59,054 nucleotides of DNA, taken from positions 1 to 59,054 of the forward strand of contig JAIXXG010000026.1 of assembly GCA_027490915.1 (NCBI GenBank), in the 5' to 3' direction. Shown here piece after piece: positions 26,853 through 35,516 of the stretch. Every line of letters begins with the position of its first letter. Position 1 is the first letter of the stretch. Origin of the DNA: Microbacteriaceae bacterium (GTDB lineage Bacteria; Actinomycetota; Actinomycetes; Actinomycetales; Microbacteriaceae). Made by a program: the position numbers and the translations under genes. Under the pieces are notes generated by a model. The model searched no databases, had not been told where the DNA came from, and saw only the letters and a program-made list of their open reading frames with translations.

Positions 26853-26874
26853 GATCGCGCCCGGGGGCGCGATC
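26853..26874 (-). terminator. Hairpin between hisE and hisG
   Basis: GATCGCGCCC (26853-26862) pairs perfectly with 26865-26874. It lies nine bases past the hisE stop and 20 before the hisG start. It could end part of the hisE transcript or act as a fold in the hisG leader. Confidence 0.55.
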
Positions 26875-26882
26875 GACGGGGG

Positions 26883-27146
26883 CTAGAGGTGCTTGTAGAC
26901 GTCGTCGAGGGTGAGCCCCTTCGCGACGAGCAGCACCTGTAGGTGGTAGAGCAGCTGCGAGACCTCCTCGGCGGTGGCCTCGTCGCTCTGGTACTCGGCC
27001 GCCATCCACACTTCGGCGGCCTCCTCGACGATCTTCTTGCCGATCGCATGGATGCCCGCATCGAGCTGCGCGACGGTGCCCGAGCCCTCGGGCCGCAGGC
27101 GCGCCTTCTCGCTCAGCTCGGCGAACAGTGCGTCGAAAGTCTTCAC
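26883..27146 (-). CDS. hisE: Phosphoribosyl-ATP diphosphatase
   Basis: HisE hydrolyses phosphoribosyl-ATP to phosphoribosyl-AMP, the second step of histidine synthesis. The 87-residue all-alpha protein is the usual stand-alone length. It has the MazG-like metal-binding helix [16 protein letters not shown] near residues 31-47 with the EExxE acid pattern, and [19 protein letters not shown] near the end. The GTG at 27146 follows TACCCT by six bases, so the mRNA is probably leaderless. It heads the hisE-hisG-hisF-hisI-trp gene string. Confidence 0.95.
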   Translation of the reverse strand: MKTFDALFAELSEKARLRPEGSGTVAQLDAGIHAIGKKIVEEAAEVWMAAEYQSDEATAEEVSQLLYHLQVLLVAKGLTLDDVYKHL

Positions 27147-27152
27147 CGGCCC

Positions 27153-27158
27153 AGGGTA
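27153..27158 (-). promoter_or_regulatory. -10 element TACCCT of hisE (leaderless)
   Basis: TACCCT, six bases (GGGCCG), then the hisE GTG, with no ribosome-binding site. It would drive the head of the his-trp gene string. Confidence 0.45.
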
Positions 27159-27192
27159 CCGGGCCGCGACCGGGCATCCGCCCGCCGGCGAT

Positions 27193-27213
27193 GGCCGGTC
27201 GACGCGACCGGCC
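27193..27213 (-). terminator. Terminator hairpin after the FKBP gene
   Basis: GGCCGGTCG and CGACCGGCC form a perfect 9-bp stem with a three-base loop, six bases past the stop codon of the FKBP gene and upstream of the hisE promoter. Confidence 0.65.
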
Positions 27214-27219
27214 CCGACG

Positions 27220-27588
27220 TCAGGAGACGCCGAGCAGGTCGATGACGAAGACCAGGGTCTTGCCCGAGAGCCGATGACCCCCGCCGGCCGGGCCGTAGGC
27301 GAGATGCGGCGGGCAGACCAGCTGGCGCCGCCCGCCGACCTTCATGCCGGGGATGCCCTGCTGCCAGCCCGCGATGAGGCTGCCGAGCGGGAAGTTGATG
27401 GACGAGCCGCGGTTCCACGAGGCGTCGAACTCCTCGCCGGTCTCGAACTCGACGCCCACGTAATGCACGTCGACCGTCGCACCGGGGGTCGCCTCGGGGC
27501 CGTCACCGACGACGAGGTCGGTGATGACGAGCTCGGTGGGCGCGGGGCCCTCGAAGAAGTCGATCTCGGGCTTGCTGTTCTGACTCAT
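27220..27588 (-). CDS. FKBP-type peptidyl-prolyl cis-trans isomerase
   Basis: A 122-residue single FKBP domain with no signal peptide, so a cytosolic proline isomerase/chaperone. Core residues are visible: [19 protein letters not shown] near 39-57, the tryptophan of [20 protein letters not shown] near 73-91 that lines the active site, PPHLAYG, and the final [10 protein letters not shown] strand. The ATG at 27588 has GGAGG only one base away, which is unusually close; an in-frame TTG at 27600 is the alternative and would add four residues. The length is normal for short actinobacterial FKBPs. Confidence 0.93.
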   Translation of the reverse strand: MSQNSKPEIDFFEGPAPTELVITDLVVGDGPEATPGATVDVHYVGVEFETGEEFDASWNRGSSINFPLGSLIAGWQQGIPGMKVGGRRQLVCPPHLAYGPAGGGHRLSGKTLVFVIDLLGVS

Positions 27589-27621
27589 GCCTCCATCCAA
27601 CCAGACGCGGAGGCGGGCACG

Positions 27622-28287
27622 TCAGGCGTGGCGGTGCGCGGCGGCCGCGGCCCGCAGCTCGTCGATCGCCCCGGCGACGTCGTCGCGACCGTAGACCGCC
27701 GATCCGGCGACGAAGGTGTCGGCCCCGGCCTCGGCCGCGATGCCGATCGTGTCGAGCGAGATGCCGCCGTCGACCTGCAGCCACACGTCGAGGCCGTGCG
27801 CGTCGACCGCCGCCCGCAGGGCCCGCAGCTTGGGCATCGTCTCGGGCATGAAGCTCTGCCCGCCGAAGCCCGGCTCCACCGTCATCACCAGCACCTGATC
27901 GAAGGCCGGCAGCAGCTCGAGGTACGGCTCGATCGGCGTGCCGGGCTTCACGGCGAGACCCGCACGGGCACCGCGCTCGCGCAGGGCGCGCGCGGTGGCG
28001 ACCACGTCGGCCGCCGCCTCGGCGTGGAATGTCACCGAGAACGCGCCCAGCTCGGCGTACCCGGGAGCCCACCGGTCGGCATCGCTGATCATGAGGTGCA
28101 CATCGAGCGGGATCGGCGAGACCGCCTGCAGCCGCCCGACCATCTGCGGGCCGAAGGTCAGGTTCGGCACGAAGTGGTTGTCCATGACATCGACGTGCAC
28201 GAGGTCGGCGCTCGCGATCCGCTCGACCTCCGCCTGCAGGTTGACGAAGTCGGCCGACAGGATGCTCGGATTCAGACGCACGGTCAC
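27622..28287 (-). CDS. rpe: Ribulose-phosphate 3-epimerase
   Basis: Rpe interconverts ribulose 5-phosphate and xylulose 5-phosphate in the pentose phosphate pathway. The 221-residue TIM barrel begins with the family's LNPSILSADF, then the metal-binding HVDVMDNHFVPNLTFGP near 35-50, HLMISDADRW, VMTVEPGFGGQSFMPE near 140, and LQVDGGI with the catalytic aspartate near 176, ending in FVAGSAVYG. The GTG at 28287 follows TACGCT by six bases, so it may be transcribed alone as a leaderless mRNA, apart from rsmB, which ends 48 bases upstream. Confidence 0.96.
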   Translation of the reverse strand: MTVRLNPSILSADFVNLQAEVERIASADLVHVDVMDNHFVPNLTFGPQMVGRLQAVSPIPLDVHLMISDADRWAPGYAELGAFSVTFHAEAAADVVATARALRERGARAGLAVKPGTPIEPYLELLPAFDQVLVMTVEPGFGGQSFMPETMPKLRALRAAVDAHGLDVWLQVDGGISLDTIGIAAEAGADTFVAGSAVYGRDDVAGAIDELRAAAAAHRHA

Positions 28288-28293
28288 GCGCCC

Positions 28294-28299
28294 AGCGTA
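28294..28299 (-). promoter_or_regulatory. -10 element TACGCT of rpe (leaderless)
   Basis: TACGCT, GGGCGC, then the GTG start of rpe. The six-base spacing matches the other leaderless candidates in the window. Confidence 0.45.
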
Positions 28300-28334
28300 G
28301 CGACGGCGCCCGGGATGCTCGCGCGCCCCGCGCG

Positions 28335-29738
28335 CTACGCGGTGCCGCGCTGCAGCAGCTGGATGAACATCGCGTCGGTTCCGTGCCGGTGCGGCCAGAG
28401 CTGCGCGGCCCCGTGCGGGAGCGCGCCGAGGTCGAGCGGGGCGCGGGAGATGCCGTCGAGCACGGCCCGCGTGTCGAGCGGGGTCACCGGGCAGGCGGGG
28501 TCGGCGAGCAGGGCATCCACGATCGCGGTGGTCTCGGCCGGGTGCGGCGAGCACGTGACGTACGCCAGGATGCCGCCGGGTGCGAGCGCGTCGACGGCGC
28601 TGCGCAGCAGCTGGGCCTGCAGCGCGGCGAGCTCGGGCACGTCACCGGCCGACTTGCGCCAGCGGGCCTCGGGCCGGCGCCGCAGGGCACCGAGCCCGGT
28701 GCACGGCGCGTCGAGCAGGATGCGGTCGTAGCGCGCGGGCTCATCCGCCCCGATCGCGCGCCCATCGCCGACGCGCACCTCCACGGCCGGGTCGACCGCC
28801 TGCAGCGCCGAGCGCACGAGCCCGGCCCGCGCCGGCACGACCTCGTTCGCCACGAGCACGGCATCGCCCTGGCGCGCCTCGGCGGCGAGCAGCGCCGCCT
28901 TGCCGCCGGGCCCGGCGCACAGGTCGAGCCAGCGCTCCCCCGCCCGCACGGCGCGAGCGCGCGTGAGCGCGAGAGCCGCGAGCTGGGAGCCCTCGTCCTG
29001 CACCCGCGCGCGACCGGCCGCGACCACGGGATGGGCGCCCGGATCGCCCGCGGGGGCGAGCACGGCGGTGGGGGCCCAGGATGCGGGCGCGCCGACCTCG
29101 TCGGTCGTCGAGAGACCCGGCAAGGCGGCGAGCATGACCCGCGCCGGGGTGTTGTCGGCCGTCAGCAGCCGCTCGAGCTCGTCGGCACGCCCCTCGCGTT
29201 CGAGGGCCGCGCGAAGCGCCGCGACGACCCAGGCGGGATGCGCCGTCGTGATGCCGAGGCGCTCGTCCGGGTCGTCGATGCCGGCGAGCAGCCGAGCGAC
29301 CCACTGCGGCTCGTCGGCGCGCGCCACCGCGCGCAGCACCGCATTGACGAAACCGGTGGCGCGGGACTGGCCGGTCGCACGCGCGAGGCGCACCGACTCG
29401 TCGACGGCCGCGTGGGCGGGCGTGCGCATCGCGAGCAGCTGGTGCGTGCCGAGCGCGAGCAGGTCGGTGACCGGGGCGTCGATGGCGGCGAGCGCACGAC
29501 CCGCAGCCTTCTCGACGATGCGGTCGTAGAGCCCGCGGCGACGGAGCGTGCCATAGGCGAGCTCGGTCGTGAGCGCCGCGTCGGCGGGCGAGAGCCGCGC
29601 GCGGCGGATGCGTGCCGGCAGCAGCAGGTTCGCGTAGGCGTCGTCGGCGCGCACCGCGGTGACGACCTCGAGCGCGATCGCCCGCGGGGTGGTCGCGGCG
29701 CGCTGGCCGGCCCGCCGCGGCGCGGGCGACGGGGTCAC
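28335..29738 (-). CDS. rsmB: 16S rRNA (cytosine-C5) methyltransferase RsmB-like
   Basis: A 467-residue protein with an N-terminal NusB-like RNA-binding domain (about 20-150, opening with AIALEVVTAVRADDAYANLLLP) and a C-terminal Rossmann methyltransferase. The SAM site is LDLCAGPGGKAALLA near 275, and both cysteines needed for m5C chemistry are present, in DAPCTGLG near 345 and YVTCSPHPAET near 400. This is the RsmB/Sun family that methylates a cytosine in 16S rRNA (C967 in E. coli). The GTG at 29738 overlaps the fmt stop by four bases. fmt followed by rsmB is a classic bacterial pairing. Confidence 0.95.
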   Translation of the reverse strand: MTPSPAPRRAGQRAATTPRAIALEVVTAVRADDAYANLLLPARIRRARLSPADAALTTELAYGTLRRRGLYDRIVEKAAGRALAAIDAPVTDLLALGTHQLLAMRTPAHAAVDESVRLARATGQSRATGFVNAVLRAVARADEPQWVARLLAGIDDPDERLGITTAHPAWVVAALRAALEREGRADELERLLTADNTPARVMLAALPGLSTTDEVGAPASWAPTAVLAPAGDPGAHPVVAAGRARVQDEGSQLAALALTRARAVRAGERWLDLCAGPGGKAALLAAEARQGDAVLVANEVVPARAGLVRSALQAVDPAVEVRVGDGRAIGADEPARYDRILLDAPCTGLGALRRRPEARWRKSAGDVPELAALQAQLLRSAVDALAPGGILAYVTCSPHPAETTAIVDALLADPACPVTPLDTRAVLDGISRAPLDLGALPHGAAQLWPHRHGTDAMFIQLLQRGTA

Positions 29739-30661
29739 GTGACCGACCCGGGGGCCTCGGCGGGCCAGCCGCGCGCCCAGTCGGCGGCCGCCATCGACGG
29801 GCGGCCCGCGGGCTGCACCCGCAGCAGCTCGAGCGGCTCGGTCGCGGTGCCGACCAGCACGCGGGAGCCGTCGCGGCGGAGGGCTCCGGGCGGCAGGGGC
29901 GCCGCATCCCGCGCGATCGCCGCCTCGTGCACCTTGAGAGCCTGCTCGCCCCAGACGCAGTAGGCGCCCGGCTCGGGGGTCACCCCTCGCAGGCGCGCGT
30001 GCACGACCTCCGCGGGCGCGTCGAAGCGCAGGGCGGCATCGTCGCGCTGCAGCTTGGGCGCGAGGGTCACCTCCCCGACCTGCGGACGCGCCACGGCCGT
30101 GCCCGCGGCGAGCTGGTCGACGACGTCGGCCACGAGCTGCGCGCCGGAGCGGCTGAGCTCGTCGAGCAGCGAGCCCGCCGTGCGATGGGCGCCGATCGGC
30201 GTGGTCACGCGCGCGAACCAGTCGCCCTCGTCGAGGCCCTCGGAGAGCTGGAACACGGTGGCTCCGGTCTCGGCATCGCCCGCCATCACCGCGTGCTGCA
30301 CCGGTGCCGCGCCGCGCCAACGCGGCAGCAGCGAGAAGTGCAAGTTGATCCACCCCAGACGCGGCCACGAAAGCAGCGGCTCGCGCACGAGTCCGCCGTA
30401 GGCGACGATCACGCCGAGGTCGACGCTGAGCGGCAGCAGTTCGGGCTCGAGCTCGCTCAGCCGTCGCGCGGCGAGCACGGGGATGCCCAGCCGCTCGGCC
30501 TCGACCGCGACCGGCGTCGGGGTCAGGATGCGCTTGCGACCCTGCGGCGCGGGCGGCCGGGTGATGACCCGCTCGATCGCGTGCGCGCCGGCCGCGAGGG
30601 TGGTGAGCGTCGGCACAGCAGCGGCGGGGCTGCCGGCGACGACGAGGCGCAGGGCGGTCAT
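29735..30661 (-). CDS. fmt: Methionyl-tRNA formyltransferase
   Basis: Fmt formylates initiator Met-tRNA using 10-formyltetrahydrofolate. The 308 residues show the N-terminal AGSPAAAVPTL in place of the usual AGTP, the catalytic asparagine and histidine in WINLHFSLLPRWRGAAP near 103-119, the catalytic aspartate in EGLDEGDWF near 142, and a C-terminal OB-like tRNA-binding domain from about 205. I use the ATG at 30661; GAGAG lies very close before it, and an in-frame TTG at 30673 is possible. It lies between priA and rsmB, 48 bases from the priA stop, and is coupled to rsmB. Confidence 0.95.
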   Translation of the reverse strand: MTALRLVVAGSPAAAVPTLTTLAAGAHAIERVITRPPAPQGRKRILTPTPVAVEAERLGIPVLAARRLSELEPELLPLSVDLGVIVAYGGLVREPLLSWPRLGWINLHFSLLPRWRGAAPVQHAVMAGDAETGATVFQLSEGLDEGDWFARVTTPIGAHRTAGSLLDELSRSGAQLVADVVDQLAAGTAVARPQVGEVTLAPKLQRDDAALRFDAPAEVVHARLRGVTPEPGAYCVWGEQALKVHEAAIARDAAPLPPGALRRDGSRVLVGTATEPLELLRVQPAGRPSMAAADWARGWPAEAPGSVT

Positions 30662-30709
30662 GCTCTCATTCAACCGGATGCCCGCCCCCGCCTCCGACGC
30701 GGACGGCGT

Positions 30710-32746
30710 CTAACGGCCGGCGGGCTGAGCCCGACCGCCAGGGTCGTCGAAGGGCTCGACGTCGTCGAACCGCACCCGCAGCGCCGGCACCCGGCGGCGC
30801 GGGGGCGCCCCCGGGACGCGCGGCGCCCGCGCGGTCGCTCCTCGGACGAGCTCGGCCTTGAGCGCGGCGGCGACCTCCGATCCCCGGGGGTAGTCGAAGC
30901 GCACGATCGCGCGCACCCGCCCCTCCTCGAGCTCGATCGGCCCGAGCACGTCGACGCCGTCCAGTCCCTCGACGGCCGCCAGCGCACGCTGCACCGCGGC
31001 CGGCTCGCCGGCCACCGCGGCGACCCGCACGGCCGGCGGGAACCGCAGCTGCCGGCGGTCGGCGAGCTCGCGCGCCGCAACACGCTCAGGGTGCCCGGTC
31101 GCGAGAGCGGTCGCCACCGGGCCGCTGACGCCGGCGAGCAGCACGGGGGCGTCGGGGGCCGCGAGCGCGGCCGCGGTGCACCACCAGCGCACGCAGTCCT
31201 CGACCACGCGCAGGCTCTCGCGGGCGAGCATGCTCTCGCCGTCGAGCAGCAGCACGGCGCGATAGCCGCCCGCCACAACGGGCTCCGCACCGCGCGTCGC
31301 CACGACGAGCGTCCGGCCGCCCGGCGCCTCTTGCAGCGGGGTCTCGCCGTCGGAGACGACGACGCGCGCCCCGGGGAAGGCGCGGCCGAGCTCCTCCGCC
31401 GTGCGGCCCGAGCCGCGACCGAGCGGCCGGAGGCGCAGCCCTCCGCAGGTGCCGCAGCGCCAGTCGACCGCGAGCGCTCCGCACCAGCGGCACGACGGCA
31501 CGGCCGTCGAGCGGGAGACCGCGAGAGGACCCCCGCAGGAGGCGCAGCGCGCCGTCTCGCCGCACGTCGCGCACGCGAGCCGGGGGGTGTGACCGGGCCG
31601 CGCGACCTGCACGAGCACCGGGCCCTGCGCGAGGGCCTCGGCGACCGCTCGCCAGGCGGTCGAGGGGATGCGGGCCGGAGCGGCGTCGCCCGCGCCCGCG
31701 CGCTGCTCGGTCGGCGTGATGCGCCGCCGCCAGCGGCCGAGCGGCTCGACGGGCGATAGCCACCCCAGCTCCAGCAGCCGCTGGGTGTCGGTGCTCGGCG
31801 CGAGGGAGGCGAGCACGAGCGAGCATCCCGCCTGCTCCTGCCGCAGTAGCGCGAGGTCGCGGGCGTGCACGCCGGGGGCGTGCTGCTCGACGTGCAGGGG
31901 GTCGCCGTCGTCCCACAGGGCGATGAGCCCGAGCTCGGGTGCGGGTGCGAGCAGTGCCGAGCGGTTGCCGATGACGATCAGGGGCGCGCTCTCGAGCGTT
32001 CGCAGGAAGGCGGCGTAGCGGGCACCGGCGGGCTGCGCCGCGTCGAGTCGGGCGACGCGCTGCGCGTCGACGAGCCCGCTGAGCGCGACCTCGAGATGAT
32101 CGAGATCGCGGTAGTCGGGCACGCTCACGATCGCGCTGCGTCCGCCCGCCAGGGTCGCTGCTGCGAGCTCGGCGAGCGTGCGCAGACCCGCGGGCCCCCA
32201 GCGCCCGGGGGCGAGCTCGACGGGGGCGGGGATGGCCTGCAGCGCGACCCGCCGGCCGGTGCCCGCGAGCGCTGGCGCGACGAGGTCGGCCATGACGTCG
32301 GCCGCGTACCCCGTGACGCTCACGAGCGTCGGCACGGCGGCGGGTGGCGGGGATGCGGGCTCGCCCTGCCGTGCCGCCCAGGCCTTCTCGACCCGCACCT
32401 GACGGGGTGGCACGGCCAGCCGCACGAGGTCGCTCGCGACGCCGGCCGCGCGATCGGCGGCCCGCCGCACGAGCTGCCAGACGGCGGGGTCGAGCACCGG
32501 CACGGGCGACACGACCTCGTCGAGCTCGCTCAGCACGCCGTCGAACCCCGGGCCATCGGCGGTCTCGGGGACGACCTCGATGATCCACCCCTTCGCCTGC
32601 CGTCCGGCCGAGCGCAGGGGCACCAACACGCGCACGCCGGGCTGCGCATCGTCGCGCCAGCGCTCGGGAACCCGGTAGTCGAACAGCCGGTCGAGCTGCG
32701 GCAGCGGTGAGTCGAGCAGCACGCGCGCGATGACGCCCGCGGTCAT
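30710..32746 (-). CDS. priA: PriA-like primosomal protein N', helicase motifs missing
   Basis: The 678-residue protein aligns with PriA, the replication-restart protein. The N-terminal DNA-binding domain (RVLLDSPLPQLDRLFDYRVP) and the zinc-binding cysteines (CATCGETARCASCGG and CRWCG...CGTCGG, about residues 392-437) are intact. I find no Walker A GxGKT or DExH box where the helicase core should be; the corresponding region has alanine/serine-rich sequence and WDDGD. This agrees with the known actinobacterial PriA form that is thought to lack helicase activity, so it may act only as a loading scaffold. The ATG is two bases past the metK stop, consistent with an operon. Confidence 0.9.
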   Translation of the reverse strand: MTAGVIARVLLDSPLPQLDRLFDYRVPERWRDDAQPGVRVLVPLRSAGRQAKGWIIEVVPETADGPGFDGVLSELDEVVSPVPVLDPAVWQLVRRAADRAAGVASDLVRLAVPPRQVRVEKAWAARQGEPASPPPAAVPTLVSVTGYAADVMADLVAPALAGTGRRVALQAIPAPVELAPGRWGPAGLRTLAELAAATLAGGRSAIVSVPDYRDLDHLEVALSGLVDAQRVARLDAAQPAGARYAAFLRTLESAPLIVIGNRSALLAPAPELGLIALWDDGDPLHVEQHAPGVHARDLALLRQEQAGCSLVLASLAPSTDTQRLLELGWLSPVEPLGRWRRRITPTEQRAGAGDAAPARIPSTAWRAVAEALAQGPVLVQVARPGHTPRLACATCGETARCASCGGPLAVSRSTAVPSCRWCGALAVDWRCGTCGGLRLRPLGRGSGRTAEELGRAFPGARVVVSDGETPLQEAPGGRTLVVATRGAEPVVAGGYRAVLLLDGESMLARESLRVVEDCVRWWCTAAALAAPDAPVLLAGVSGPVATALATGHPERVAARELADRRQLRFPPAVRVAAVAGEPAAVQRALAAVEGLDGVDVLGPIELEEGRVRAIVRFDYPRGSEVAAALKAELVRGATARAPRVPGAPPRRRVPALRVRFDDVEPFDDPGGRAQPAGR

Positions 32747-32748
32747 GC

Positions 32749-33957
32749 TCAGACCCCGGCCGCCGATCGGAGCGCGTCGACGCGGTCGAGGCGCTCCCAG
32801 GTGAAGCCCGGCAGGTCGCGCCCGAAGTGCCCGTAGGTGCTGGTCGCCGCGTAGATCGGGCGCAGCAGGTCGAGATCGCGGATGATCGCAGCGGGGCGCA
32901 GGTCGAACACCTCGCGGATGGCGGCGATGATGCGCTCATCATCGAGGTGACCGGTGCCGAAGGTCTCGACGTAGAGCCCGACGGGCGCGGCGGTGCCAAT
33001 GGCGTAGGCCACCTGCACCTCGAGGCGATCGGCGAGGCCCGCCGCGACGGCGTTCTTGGCGACCCAGCGCAGCGCGTAGGCGGCGGAGCGGTCGACCTTC
33101 GACGGATCCTTGCCGCTGAATGCCCCTCCCCCGTGCCGGGCGGCACCGCCATAGGTGTCGACGATGATCTTGCGGCCGGTGAGCCCGGCATCGCCGTGCG
33201 GGCCGCCGATCTCGAACCGGCCGGTGGGGTTGATGAGCACGCGCGGGCCGTCGCCCGCCGCACCGCCGGCAGCGAATCCCGCCGCCTCGAGCACCGGGTC
33301 GATGACGACCGCGCGCACCTCCTCGCGCAGGCGCTGCGTCGTCACGCCCCGCAGGTGCTGGGTCGACAGCACGACCGTCTCGATGGTGCGGGGCACCGAC
33401 CCCTCGTAGCCGACGGTGACCTGCGTCTTGCCGTCGGGGGCCAGGTAGTCGAGGGTGCCGTCCTTCCGCACGGCCGCGAGCCGCTCGGCCAGCCGGTGCG
33501 CGAGCCAGATCGGCAGCGGCATGAAGGCAGGCGTCTCGGTCGTGGCGTAGCCGAACATGATGCCCTGGTCGCCGGCGCCCTGCGCATCGTCGACGTCGGT
33601 GCTCGACCCCTCGCGGGTCTCGAACGCAGCATCGACGCCCTGGGCGATGTCGGGCGACTGCTCGCCGATCGACACCGAGACCCCGCACGAGCGCCCGTCG
33701 AACCACACATCGCTCGAGGTGTAGCCGATGTCGGTGACGCGCTGCCGCACGATGCCGGGAATGTCGACGTAGCCGCTCGTCGTGACCTCGCCCGCGACGT
33801 GCACGAGCCCGGTCGTCACGAGCGTCTCGACCGCGACGCGGGCCTGCGGGTCGACGGTGAGCAGCGCGTCGAGGATGCTGTCGGAGATCTGGTCGCAGAT
33901 CTTGTCGGGATGCCCTTCCGTGACCGACTCGGAGGTGAACAGTCGCAGCGCGCTCAT
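32749..33957 (-). CDS. metK: S-adenosylmethionine synthase
   Basis: MetK makes S-adenosylmethionine from methionine and ATP. The 402-residue chain starts with the ATP-binding [21 protein letters not shown] (catalytic histidine near 17), and contains the hexapeptide [12 protein letters not shown] near 122, the flexible loop, and [19 protein letters not shown] near 275, all conserved. The ATG at 33957 has AGGAC about ten bases upstream. Only 35 bases separate it from coaBC, so no room exists for a SAM riboswitch; regulation is probably shared with the operon. Confidence 0.97.
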   Translation of the reverse strand: MSALRLFTSESVTEGHPDKICDQISDSILDALLTVDPQARVAVETLVTTGLVHVAGEVTTSGYVDIPGIVRQRVTDIGYTSSDVWFDGRSCGVSVSIGEQSPDIAQGVDAAFETREGSSTDVDDAQGAGDQGIMFGYATTETPAFMPLPIWLAHRLAERLAAVRKDGTLDYLAPDGKTQVTVGYEGSVPRTIETVVLSTQHLRGVTTQRLREEVRAVVIDPVLEAAGFAAGGAAGDGPRVLINPTGRFEIGGPHGDAGLTGRKIIVDTYGGAARHGGGAFSGKDPSKVDRSAAYALRWVAKNAVAAGLADRLEVQVAYAIGTAAPVGLYVETFGTGHLDDERIIAAIREVFDLRPAAIIRDLDLLRPIYAATSTYGHFGRDLPGFTWERLDRVDALRSAAGV

Positions 33958-33992
33958 CGGGGGTCGTCCTGTCGTGGAGGGTTCGCGGTGTC

Positions 33993-35204
33993 TCAGGCCA
34001 GGAGGTCGAGGATACGGTGCGCCACCGACGCCTTGTCGCCCTCCGCCCGGCCCACCAGGCTACCGTCGCCGTCGAGCAGCATGACGGCGTTGGTCGGGGT
34101 GCCGAACCCCTCGCTCCAGCCCACGCGGTTCACCACGAGCAGGTCGACACCCTTGCGCCGGGCCTTGGCCGCGGCGACGCGCAGCAGCGCGTCGTCATCC
34201 GGCTCGGTCTCGGCCGCGAAGCCGACGATGCGCTGGCCCGGCCGGCGGCGAGCCGCGAGACCGGCGAGGATGTCGGGGGTCCGCTCGAGCTCGAGCCGCA
34301 GCCCGGCACCGTCGTCGGTCTTCTTGATCTTCGACTCGGCGACGGCGATCGGGCGGAAGTCGGCGACCGCGGCGGCCATGATGACGGTGTCGGCCTCGGC
34401 GGCGTGCTGGGCCATCGCCGCCTCGAGCTCGGCAGCCGTGCCGACGGTGACGACCTCGACCCCGGCGGGCGCCGGCACCTCGAGGTGGGCGGCGACGAGC
34501 GTGACGGACGCGCCCCGTGCCGCTGCGGCGGCGGCGAGGGCGACGCCCTGGCGTCCGCTGGAGCGGTTGCCGATAAACCGCACGGGGTCGAGAGGCTCAC
34601 GCGTGCCCCCGGCGGAGACCAGGATGCGGCGCCCGACCAGATCGTGCGGACCGATCACCGCCAGCGCCCGCTCGACGATCTCGTCGGGCTCGCTCATGCG
34701 GCCCGGCCCGACGTCCTCGCCCGTGAGCGCGCCCGAGCCGGGGCCGACGATCGTCACGCCGCGCGCTCGCAGGGTGGCGATGTTGGCGACCGTCGCGGGG
34801 TGCTCCCACATCTCGGTGTGCATCGCCGGGGCGATGACGAGGGGCGCCGCGCTCGCGAGCACGGTCGTGCCGAGCAGGTCGCCCGCGAGGCCGGCCGCGA
34901 GCGAGGCGATGGTGTGGGCCGTCGCCGGGGCGATCACGATGAGGTCGGCGCGCTGCCCGAGGGCGACGTGGCGCACCTCGGCGACACCCTCGTAGAGGTC
35001 GGTGTGCACCGGGTTGCGGCTGATCGCCTCGAGCGTCGGGCGACCCACGAAGCGCAGCGCGCCATCGGTCGCCACGACGTGCACGTCGTGGCCGGCGCGC
35101 ACGAGGGCCCGGGCGACGCCCACCGCCTTGTAGGCGGCGATGCCGCCCGTGATGCCGACGACGACGGTGAGACGACCCGAGCGGGTCGACGCCGCGTCGG
35201 ACAC
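33993..35204 (-). CDS. coaBC: Bifunctional phosphopantothenoylcysteine decarboxylase/synthetase
   Basis: CoaBC carries out two steps of coenzyme A synthesis: ligation of cysteine to phosphopantothenate (CoaB, C-terminal) and decarboxylation with FMN (CoaC, N-terminal). In the 403 residues, CoaC shows GGIAAYKA near 20, the catalytic-histidine region and [11 protein letters not shown] near 125; CoaB shows [21 protein letters not shown] near 200 and AAAVADFRP near 288. The flap that holds the catalytic cysteine in E. coli (ACGD) reads LTGED here, and the whole protein has no cysteine. The GTG at 35204 lies just past the rpoZ TAG stop, preceded by GAGGC. Confidence 0.94.
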   Translation of the reverse strand: MSDAASTRSGRLTVVVGITGGIAAYKAVGVARALVRAGHDVHVVATDGALRFVGRPTLEAISRNPVHTDLYEGVAEVRHVALGQRADLIVIAPATAHTIASLAAGLAGDLLGTTVLASAAPLVIAPAMHTEMWEHPATVANIATLRARGVTIVGPGSGALTGEDVGPGRMSEPDEIVERALAVIGPHDLVGRRILVSAGGTREPLDPVRFIGNRSSGRQGVALAAAAAARGASVTLVAAHLEVPAPAGVEVVTVGTAAELEAAMAQHAAEADTVIMAAAVADFRPIAVAESKIKKTDDGAGLRLELERTPDILAGLAARRRPGQRIVGFAAETEPDDDALLRVAAAKARRKGVDLLVVNRVGWSEGFGTPTNAVMLLDGDGSLVGRAEGDKASVAHRILDLLA

Positions 35205-35213
35205 GCCTCGCGC

Positions 35214-35471
35214 CTAGTCCGTGATCTTGGTGAGGACGAGCTTGTCCTCGTTGATCTCGTGCAGCGCGACCGACAGCGGCTTGTCGTCGACGGTCGAGTC
35301 GACGAGCGGCCCGACGTTGTCGAACAGGCTGCCCTCGTGCAGGTCGGCATAGTAGTCGTTGATCTGGCGGGCGCGCTTCGACGCGAAGATGACCAGCTGG
35401 TACTTGGAGTCGACCTTCGACAGCAGCTCGTCGATGGGGGGCTCGATGATGCCGGAGTTCTTGTCGGCCAT
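35214..35471 (-). CDS. rpoZ: RNA polymerase omega subunit
   Basis: Omega helps RNA polymerase assemble by clasping beta-prime. The 85-residue protein has the family core [26 protein letters not shown] at residues 13-38 and the C-terminal [13 protein letters not shown]. The length is typical of actinobacteria. It lies between gmk and coaBC, its usual place. The ATG at 35471 has only a weak purine-rich stretch before it. Its TAG stop starts a TAGGCG hexamer six bases before the coaBC GTG, a weaker version of the stop/-10 overlap seen elsewhere. Confidence 0.96.
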   Translation of the reverse strand: MADKNSGIIEPPIDELLSKVDSKYQLVIFASKRARQINDYYADLHEGSLFDNVGPLVDSTVDDKPLSVALHEINEDKLVLTKITD

Positions 35472-35516
35472 GAGTGTCTCGCTCTCGTCTCTGCACCGCG
35501 CCGAGCGCGGCGGGGT

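Noticed and set aside
28321-28335. GCGCGC/GCGCGC hairpin next to the rsmB stop
   Set aside because: It overlaps the stop codon and is a simple CG alternation; too weak to call a terminator.
30662-30673. A leaderless promoter (TTGAAT, six bases, ATG) for fmt
   Set aside because: The spacing fits but the second base of the hexamer is T rather than the invariant A. fmt more likely belongs to the operon with priA.
33958-33992. A SAM riboswitch upstream of metK
   Set aside because: Only 35 bases separate metK from coaBC and no riboswitch core is present.
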